Positions 58,867 through 64,000 of a stretch of DNA of 64,000 nucleotides are shown here, in pieces (the stretch's first letter is position 1; each line of letters opens with the position of its first letter). The position numbers and the translations under genes were made by a program. Origin of the DNA: Marinobacter salinus (GTDB taxonomy: Bacteria; Pseudomonadota; Gammaproteobacteria; Pseudomonadales; Oleiphilaceae); contig NZ_CP017715.1 of the NCBI RefSeq assembly GCF_001854125.1, forward strand, positions 3,286,001 to 3,350,000, written 5' to 3'. The notes beneath the pieces are model-generated. The model made no database searches. It had not been told where the DNA came from and saw nothing but the letters and a program-made list of their open reading frames with translations.

Positions 58867-59556
58867 ATGCTGAGCATCAAACATCATTCGGTGGCCTACG
58901 GCCAAAGTACCATCATCGAGGACCTGAACCTCGATGTGGAAAAAAACGAGATCGTCGCGGTGGTTGGCCGTAACGGGATGGGCAAGACCACCCTGATGAA
59001 ATCCCTGGTGGGCATGACCCCCACCAAGGGCGGTGAAGTCAGCCTCGATGGCACGGACCTTTCGCGACTCAAGAGCTTCCAGCGCGTCCGTGCCGGCATT
59101 GGTTTTGTGCCTCAGGGCCGGATGATTTTTCCCACCCTGACGGTGCGGGAAAACATTGAGACCGCCCTGGCTGCCGTGGGCGAGAAGAAGGTGCCGGAAG
59201 ATCTGTACGAGATGTTCCCGGTACTCAAGGAAATGCAGAACCGGCGCGGCGGCAACCTGTCCGGCGGCCAGCAGCAACAGCTGGCCATCGCCCGGGCACT
59301 GGCTACTCGGCCTAAAGTGCTGCTGCTCGACGAACCCACCGAAGGTATCCAGCCCAACATCATCAAGGAGATTGCCCAGACCCTTCGGCGTATCCGGGAT
59401 GAGCGTGGCCTGTCGATTGTGGTGTCGGAGCAGGTGCTCAGCTTCGTGATGGATGCGGCGGACCGGATTCTGGTGATTGAGAAGGGGGCCATCGTTCACG
59501 AAGAGAGCCGGGCCGAAGCAGACCAGGACAAGATCGCCAGTTATCTGGCGGTTTGA
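58867..59556 (+). CDS. urtE: Urea/short-chain amide ABC transporter, ATPase UrtE
   Basis: LivF-type ATPase of 229 residues: Walker A GRNGMGKTTLMKSLVG, signature LSGGQQQQLAIARAL, Walker B VLLLDEPTEGIQPNII (the EGIQP string is characteristic of UrtE), and switch region VVSEQVLSF, where the usual histidine is Gln as in other UrtE proteins. Two bases after urtD. amiE follows after 25 bases. Confidence 0.93.
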   Translation: MLSIKHHSVAYGQSTIIEDLNLDVEKNEIVAVVGRNGMGKTTLMKSLVGMTPTKGGEVSLDGTDLSRLKSFQRVRAGIGFVPQGRMIFPTLTVRENIETALAAVGEKKVPEDLYEMFPVLKEMQNRRGGNLSGGQQQQLAIARALATRPKVLLLDEPTEGIQPNIIKEIAQTLRRIRDERGLSIVVSEQVLSFVMDAADRILVIEKGAIVHEESRAEADQDKIASYLAV

Positions 59557-59581
59557 TTGATTGAGTAATAGGAGACGAACA

Positions 59582-60628
59582 ATGAGACACGGTGATATTT
59601 CCAGCAGTAACGATACCGTCGGCGTGGCGGTGGTGAACTACAAGATGCCCCGGCTGCATACCAAGGCCGAGGTGTTGGACAACGCCCGCAACATTGCGGA
59701 GATGATCAAGGGTATGAAGGTTGGCCTGCCGGGCATGGATCTGGTGGTGTTCCCGGAATACAGCACCATGGGCATCATGTACGACAACGAGGAGATGATG
59801 GAAACCGCGGCCACCGTTCCCGGTGACGAAACCGCTATCTTCTCTGCCGCCTGCCGCGAAGCCAATACCTGGGGCATCTTTTCGCTAACGGGTGAACGCC
59901 ACGAAGATCACCCGAACAAGGCGCCTTACAACACGCTGATCCTCATCAACAACGAGGGTGAGATCGTACAGAAGTACCGCAAGTGTGTGCCCTGGTGCCC
60001 CATTGAAGGCTGGTACCCGGGTGATACCACCTACGTGAGCGAAGGCCCCAAGGGCATGAAGATCAGCCTGATCATCTGTGACGACGGCAACTACCCGGAA
60101 ATCTGGCGCGACTGCGCCATGAAGGGGGCCGAGCTGATTGTTCGTTGCCAGGGCTACATGTACCCGGCCAAGGAACAGCAGGTGATGATGTCCAAGAGCA
60201 TGGCCTGGGCCAACAACTGCTACGTGGCAGTGGCCAACGCCTCCGGCTTCGATGGCGTTTACTCCTATTTCGGCCACTCCGCCATTATCGGCTTCGATGG
60301 CCGTACCCTCGGGGAGTGCGGCGAGGAGGACATGGGTATCCAGTACGCCCAGCTTTCCGTCAGCCAGATCCGCGATGCCCGCAAGAACGACCAGTCCCAG
60401 AACCATCTGTTCAAGCTGTTGCACCGTGGCTACACCGGCGTGCATGCCTCGGGTGATGGCGACAAGGGCGTGGCGGACTGCCCGTTCGAGTTCTACCGTA
60501 CCTGGGTGATGGATGCCCAGAAGGCGCAGGAAAACGTCGAGGCCATGACCCGCAAGACCGTGGGTACCGCCGAATGCCCGGTGGGCGACCTGCCCGCAGA
60601 CGGCAAGGAAAAATCCGCAGGGGCTTAA
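59582..60628 (+). CDS. amiE: Aliphatic amidase
   Basis: Nitrilase-superfamily amidase, 348 residues, hydrolysing acetamide, propionamide and similar amides to acid plus ammonia. It is extremely close to Pseudomonas AmiE from [20 protein letters not shown] onward. Catalytic triad Glu59 (VVFPEYST), Lys134 (KYRKCVPW) and Cys166 ([15 protein letters not shown]) is intact, in the same numbering as the Pseudomonas enzyme. ATG with AGGAG seven bases upstream. The ammonia released is a nitrogen source; the product acid also supplies carbon. Confidence 0.97.
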   Translation: MRHGDISSSNDTVGVAVVNYKMPRLHTKAEVLDNARNIAEMIKGMKVGLPGMDLVVFPEYSTMGIMYDNEEMMETAATVPGDETAIFSAACREANTWGIFSLTGERHEDHPNKAPYNTLILINNEGEIVQKYRKCVPWCPIEGWYPGDTTYVSEGPKGMKISLIICDDGNYPEIWRDCAMKGAELIVRCQGYMYPAKEQQVMMSKSMAWANNCYVAVANASGFDGVYSYFGHSAIIGFDGRTLGECGEEDMGIQYAQLSVSQIRDARKNDQSQNHLFKLLHRGYTGVHASGDGDKGVADCPFEFYRTWVMDAQKAQENVEAMTRKTVGTAECPVGDLPADGKEKSAGA

Positions 60629-60643
60629 AGCCGGGAGGCGCCA

Positions 60644-61687
60644 GTGCCGTTTATCAACGAACGGCTGGAAGCCAACCGGGAATCCATTGAAAAGGACCGG
60701 GCCGCCTCAGGCCCGGTTCGTGCTTCCCGGTTCCGCTTTGAGCCAGAGACTGTCATGTCCCGCCTGCGGGACAACATTGTTGGCCAGGACGACGCCCTGG
60801 CCGCCATGGAAGCCATGCTGGTGCGGGTGAAAGCCGACATCGGCGAAGACAACCGGCCGCTGGCGGTGCACCTGTTCCTGGGCCCTACCGGCGTCGGCAA
60901 AACCGAAACCGTTCGCCTGATCGCTGAAGCCATTCATGGCAACCGGGATGGACTGTGCCGCATCGACATGAACACCCTCGCCCAGGAGCACTACGCCGCC
61001 GCACTCACCGGCGCGCCGCCGGGCTATGTGGGCAGTAAGGAAGGCCACAGCCTGTTCGATCTGGACAAGGTACAGGGCTCGTTCAGCAAACCCGGCATTG
61101 TGCTGTTTGATGAAATCGAGAAAGCCAGCAAGGAAGTGGTGCGCACGCTGCTGAACGTGCTGGACACCGGCCGGCTGGTGTTCCCCTCCGGCAACCGGGA
61201 GATCGACTTCCGCAATACCCTGATCTTCATGACCAGCAATGCCGGGGCCCTGGAAGCCGAGACGCACGAACAGCGTTACCAACGGGGTTGGCGCCGCTGG
61301 CTCGGGTTATCGCCCGGCAAGGGCGAGGACATCCGGGATACCGCCCTGCGCCGGCATTTCGACCCGGAATTCCTCAACCGTATTGACCAGACCCTCACCT
61401 TCAATCGCCTCACCGACAACTGGCTGGAATCCCTACTGGACATCGAGCTGGCGGGCCTGAATCGCCGGTTGGCCAAAAAGCATGCCGAGTTGTCGCTGTC
61501 GCCGGAGCTGCGCGAGGAACTGTGCCGTGGCTACGACGCCCGCTATGGCGCCCGGGAAATGCTGCGGGCGTTCCGGCAGCGCCTGGAGCCGGCGATTGCC
61601 CGGGCTTTGCTGGCGTACCCGGATTGCCACCGGTTTGAAGCCAGCGTGAAAAACAGAGAGGTCACCGTGAACCAATACGTCGAATGA
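60644..61687 (+). CDS. amiB: AmiB-like AAA+ ATPase (single-ring ClpB relative)
   Basis: A 347-residue protein equal to the second AAA+ ring of ClpA/ClpB: NIVGQDDALAAMEAMLVRVK, Walker A GPTGVGKTETVRLIAEAI, pore-loop region GAPPGYVGSKEGHSLFD, Walker B GIVLFDEIEKASKEV, SNAGALEAE, arginine finger RHFDPEFLNRIDQ and sensor-2 YGAREMLRAF. N-domain, first ring and middle domain are missing. GTG start with GGGAGG five bases upstream. In Pseudomonas the gene after amiE, amiB, encodes the same sort of ATPase. Its role is not established; folding or assembly of the amidase hexamer or of transport proteins is possible. Confidence 0.85.
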   Translation: MPFINERLEANRESIEKDRAASGPVRASRFRFEPETVMSRLRDNIVGQDDALAAMEAMLVRVKADIGEDNRPLAVHLFLGPTGVGKTETVRLIAEAIHGNRDGLCRIDMNTLAQEHYAAALTGAPPGYVGSKEGHSLFDLDKVQGSFSKPGIVLFDEIEKASKEVVRTLLNVLDTGRLVFPSGNREIDFRNTLIFMTSNAGALEAETHEQRYQRGWRRWLGLSPGKGEDIRDTALRRHFDPEFLNRIDQTLTFNRLTDNWLESLLDIELAGLNRRLAKKHAELSLSPELREELCRGYDARYGAREMLRAFRQRLEPAIARALLAYPDCHRFEASVKNREVTVNQYVE

Positions 61688-61691
61688 CGTA
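61676..61691 (+). promoter_or_regulatory. Putative response-regulator binding site upstream of fmdA
   Basis: TACGTCGAATGACGTA: a dyad (TACGTC-GAAT-GACGTA) that spans the amiB stop codon, about 100 bases before fmdA. It is nearly identical to the site before urtA. The 104-base amiB-fmdA gap is larger than the other gaps in the operon, so fmdA probably has its own promoter here. Confidence 0.6.
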
Positions 61692-61695
61692 GGTA

Positions 61696-61732
61696 CCGGG
61701 GGCATTTCGCGAATACCTCCCCGGGGCCGGAT
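61696..61732 (+). other. Hairpin in the fmdA leader
   Basis: CCGGGG and CCCCGG arms flank an interior that contains TTCGCGAA, itself a short palindrome. There is no T-tract, so it is not a classic terminator; it may affect processing of the fmdA message. Confidence 0.35.
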
Positions 61733-61791
61733 TTCGGATAGTGAAGCTGTTACTTCAACGTGTAAGCCAACAATACCTAGGAGCCTCCGCT

Positions 61792-63024
61792 ATGGCTGAA
61801 ACCATTATCAAGATCGATCTGAACAAGTCGGCCTACGAGAACGACAAAATTCACAACCGCTGGCACCCGGACATTCCGCTGGTGGCGACGGTTAAGCCCG
61901 GCGACGACTTCATCGTGGAGTGCTACGACTGGACCGGCGGCCAGATCAAGAACGATGACAGCGCGGACGATGTGCGCGATGTGGATCTCAGCCAGGTGCA
62001 CTTCCTGTCTGGCCCCATTGGTGTGGAAGGCGCGGAGCCCGGCGACCTGCTGGAAGTAGACATCCTCGACATCGGCACCTTCGAAGAGAGCCAGTGGGGT
62101 TTCAACGGCTTCTTCTCCAAGCAGAATGGTGGTGGCTTCCTGACCGAACACTTCCCGGAAGCCCAGAAGAGCATCTGGGACTTCAACGGCATGTTCACCA
62201 AATCCCGCCACATTCCCAATGTGGAATTCGCCGGCCTGATTCACCCGGGCCTGATCGGCTGCCTGCCGTCCAAAGAGTTGCTGGACACCTGGAACAAGCG
62301 TGAGGCTGGACTGGTCGCCACTGACCCGGAGCGGGTGCCGGAACTGGCAGCCCTGCCCAACGGCGATACCGCCCACATGGGTAAGATGACCGGTGATGCC
62401 GCCAAAGCCGCAGGCGCCGAAGCGGCCCGCACCGTTCCGCCCCGTGAGCACGGCGGTAACTGTGACATCAAGGATCTTTCCCGTGGTTCCAAGGTTTACT
62501 TCCCGGTTTACGTGGACGGTGCTGGTCTCTCGGTTGGTGACCTGCACTTCAGCCAGGGCGACGGCGAGATTACCTTCTGTGGCGCCATCGAGATGGCTGG
62601 CTGGATCCACCTGCGGGTGAACCTGATCAAAGACGGCGTGAAGAAGTACGGCATCAAGAACCCGGTGTTCAAGCCCAGCCCGATCAAGCCCCGTTACGAC
62701 GACTACGTGATCTTCGAAGGCATCTCGGTCGACGAAGACGGCGGCCAGCATTACCTGGACGTGCACGTGGCCTATCGCCAGGCCTGTTTGAACGCCATCG
62801 AGTACATGACCAAGTTCGGCTACACCAAGGCCCAGGCCTACGCCATTCTGGGCTGTGCACCGGTGGAAGGACATATCAGCGGCGTGGTGGACATCCCGAA
62901 CGCCTGCGCCACCCTCTGGCTGCCAACGGGCATCTTTGACTTCGACATCAACCCTTCTGCCGACGGGCCGAAGAAGATGGTCAGCGGAGGAATGGACGTA
63001 CCGCTGTCGAAAGATAAGGAGTAA
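61792..63024 (+). CDS. fmdA: Formamidase / acetamidase
   Basis: A 410-residue member of the FmdA/AmdA acetamidase-formamidase family, unrelated to AmiE. Family signatures include HNRWHPDIPLVATVKPGDDF, the IHPGLIGCLPSKELLDTWN loop, PPREHGGNCDIKDLSRGSKV and VGDLHFSQGDGEITFCGAIE. Methylophilus FmdA has about the same length and hydrolyses formamide to formate and ammonia. The frame is open to 61741; ATG 61792 has AGGAG eight bases upstream. It complements AmiE by covering the smallest amides. Confidence 0.95.
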   Translation: MAETIIKIDLNKSAYENDKIHNRWHPDIPLVATVKPGDDFIVECYDWTGGQIKNDDSADDVRDVDLSQVHFLSGPIGVEGAEPGDLLEVDILDIGTFEESQWGFNGFFSKQNGGGFLTEHFPEAQKSIWDFNGMFTKSRHIPNVEFAGLIHPGLIGCLPSKELLDTWNKREAGLVATDPERVPELAALPNGDTAHMGKMTGDAAKAAGAEAARTVPPREHGGNCDIKDLSRGSKVYFPVYVDGAGLSVGDLHFSQGDGEITFCGAIEMAGWIHLRVNLIKDGVKKYGIKNPVFKPSPIKPRYDDYVIFEGISVDEDGGQHYLDVHVAYRQACLNAIEYMTKFGYTKAQAYAILGCAPVEGHISGVVDIPNACATLWLPTGIFDFDINPSADGPKKMVSGGMDVPLSKDKE

Positions 63025-63029
63025 CCGCC

Positions 63030-63383
63030 ATGCCTGTGTATGACTACAAGTGTCGTGACCATGGCTTGTTCAACACACTGGCGACCATGGATGACGCCGC
63101 CAAGCCGGCGGAGTGCCCCACCTGCAAGGTGCTGTCGCCCAGAGTGATTGTGTTGCCGCCGGAAATTGCGGCCATGGACCCGGCAAAACGCAAGGCCCAG
63201 GACAGGAACGAACGTTCCCGCCACGAGCCGGTGTTCTCAACCGCCGACCGACGGGCGAACGACAAAGAGCACAGCCGCAGTTGCGGTTGTGGTTCCCCCA
63301 AACCCGGTAAGTCGATGCTGTTCTACACCGCCGACGGGAAAAAAATGTTCCCCTCCATGCGGCCCTGGATGATCAGCCACTGA
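63030..63383 (+). CDS. fmdB: FmdB-family zinc-ribbon protein
   Basis: A 117-residue protein. The N-terminal MPVYDYKCRDHGLF and the AECPTCKV pair make a zinc ribbon (one cysteine of the first pair is replaced by His-containing CRDH); a later CGCG pair precedes the tail KSMLFYTADGKKMFPSMRPW. FmdB is described in Methylophilus as a regulator of fmdA; a direct role has not been proven. It is five bases after fmdA and ends the operon. Confidence 0.88.
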   Translation: MPVYDYKCRDHGLFNTLATMDDAAKPAECPTCKVLSPRVIVLPPEIAAMDPAKRKAQDRNERSRHEPVFSTADRRANDKEHSRSCGCGSPKPGKSMLFYTADGKKMFPSMRPWMISH

Positions 63384-63412
63384 GTAACTGAAGTAACGTC
63401 TGTCACGTGTTT

Positions 63413-63437
63413 GGCCCCTTCCGGGGCCTTTTTTTTT
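63413..63437 (+). terminator. Strong intrinsic terminator of the amide operon
   Basis: GGCCCC (63413-63418), TTCC, GGGGCC (63423-63428), then nine T residues to 63437. Confidence 0.93.
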
Positions 63438-63514
63438 GCCCCGCCTTGTCCCTCCTTTAAATCGTGTATATAGTGCTTTCATCCTTGGTCAACTACCAGA
63501 TGTTGTTTTTTTGA

Positions 63515-63690
63515 GCATCTCGGTATCGGGAATCCGGTGAGAATCCGGAACTGACGCGCAGCGGTATTGGAGAACGAGCGTGGCATCAAGACACTGGCAA
63601 GGAGCCCCTACAGGGGCTCCGAACCGGGAAGTCGCCACGCAAGGCCGAATCGAACGATTCACGCTCCTGAGTCCGAAGACCTGCCAGGGA
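63515..63690 (+). ncRNA. Cobalamin riboswitch
   Basis: Conserved strings in order: CGGGAATCCGGTGAGAATCC, then ACTGACGCGCAGCGG, the variable arm CAAGGAGCCCC/GGGGCTCC, GGGAAGTCGCCAC, and the B12-box-like AGTCCGAAGACCTGCC at 63669-63684. This is the class I adenosylcobalamin layout. Downstream, GGGCAA-GGT-TTGCCC (63748-63762) competes with an upstream CTGCCC (63735-63740), a plausible expression switch before the nrdA ribosome site. Bound B12 is expected to lower expression. Confidence 0.93.
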
Positions 63691-63812
63691 TATAACTGCA
63701 CCTTCGCGTCTTAAGGTGAGCAGATCGGTAGTGCCTGCCCGTCTCTTGGGCAAGGTTTGCCCCTGCGTACGCGATGGTGCAAGGAACCTAACGCGTATTC
63801 AGGAGTACAGAC

Positions 63813-64000
63813 ATGTCCAACTCTGCCCTGGCTGAACCCCAGCCATCCGCCCCAACCGACACCGAATCCCTGCAGGTCATCAAGCGCAACGGCACTCTCG
63901 TTGGCTTCAACCCGTCCAAGATCACCGTCGCCGTCATCAAGGCGTTTCTGGCCGTGGAAGGGGACAAGGCCGCCGGCTCCGCCCGCATCAACGACGCCGT
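63813..64000 (+). CDS. nrdA: Ribonucleoside-diphosphate reductase, alpha subunit (partial, N-terminus only)
   Basis: First 62 codons: an unconserved lead (SNSALAEPQPSAPTDTESL) then the ATP-cone start QVIKRNGTLVGFNPSKITVA, typical of class Ia NrdA. ATG 63813 has AGGAG eight bases upstream. A cobalamin riboswitch immediately ahead is characteristic of B12-independent reductases in bacteria that also own a B12-dependent NrdJ. The rest lies beyond the window, so class II cannot be strictly excluded, though the ATP-cone sequence and riboswitch favour class Ia. Confidence 0.85.
   Translation, partial: MSNSALAEPQPSAPTDTESLQVIKRNGTLVGFNPSKITVAVIKAFLAVEGDKAAGSARINDA

Overview
The window looks like the replication-origin region of a marine gammaproteobacterium, most probably Marinobacter or a close relative. 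This is inferred from gene order (dnaN-dnaA | oriC | rpmH-rnpA-yidD-yidC-mnmE ... mnmG-rsmG-parA-parB-atpIBEFHAGDC-glmU-glmS), moderate GC, and the catabolic genes. No tRNA, rRNA, CRISPR array, transposase or integrase was seen. dnaN (left edge) and nrdA (right edge) are cut by the window.

Layout. 1-2000: dnaN and dnaA leftward. 2000-2450: a DnaA-box-rich, AT-rich oriC. 2600-6609: ribosomal, membrane-insertion and tRNA-modification core genes rightward. 6610-24270: an accessory stretch between mnmE and mnmG. It starts with a 4.6 kb segment bounded by the mnmE 3' end and a degenerate second copy of that end; inside are an HCCA-isomerase-like gene and a PmrA-box-preceded lipid A type glycosyltransferase cluster. 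It continues with a lipoprotein, a cache-GGDEF-EAL protein, an acyl-CoA dehydrogenase, a DUF3833 lipoprotein, an RND efflux pair, an EAL protein and an LplT-like MFS carrier. 24270-39706: a second DnaA-box/AT-rich patch, mnmG, rsmG, parAB, the complete ATP synthase operon, glmU and glmS. 39781-41285: a tandem glycine riboswitch and a DadA-type dehydrogenase. 41304-46314: a leftward cyclohexanecarboxylate operon (aliA-badH-badI-aliB-marR) behind a promoter covered by an inverted repeat. 46734-49933: nhaB, an orphan periplasmic binding protein and a DUF3047 protein.

50021-63437 is the most unusual region: a complete short-chain amide/urea acquisition and signalling locus. A leftward pair encodes a sensor whose N-terminal half is an NCS1-type transporter, followed by a cysteine cluster, histidine kinase and receiver, plus a LuxR-type response regulator. 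Divergently, urtABCDE (ABC uptake), amiE (aliphatic amidase), amiB (single-ring ClpB-like ATPase), fmdA (formamidase/acetamidase) and fmdB run as one operon to a strong terminator. The same 16-base dyad, TRCGTC-NAAT-GACGTA, lies upstream of urtA and again just before fmdA, which makes it the obvious candidate binding site for the response regulator. The Pseudomonas AmiC/AmiR control and the AmiS channel are not present and appear to be replaced by the transporter-kinase and the Urt transporter.

63438-64000 holds a cobalamin riboswitch and the start of nrdA, which suggests that the B12-independent reductase is turned down when B12 is available.
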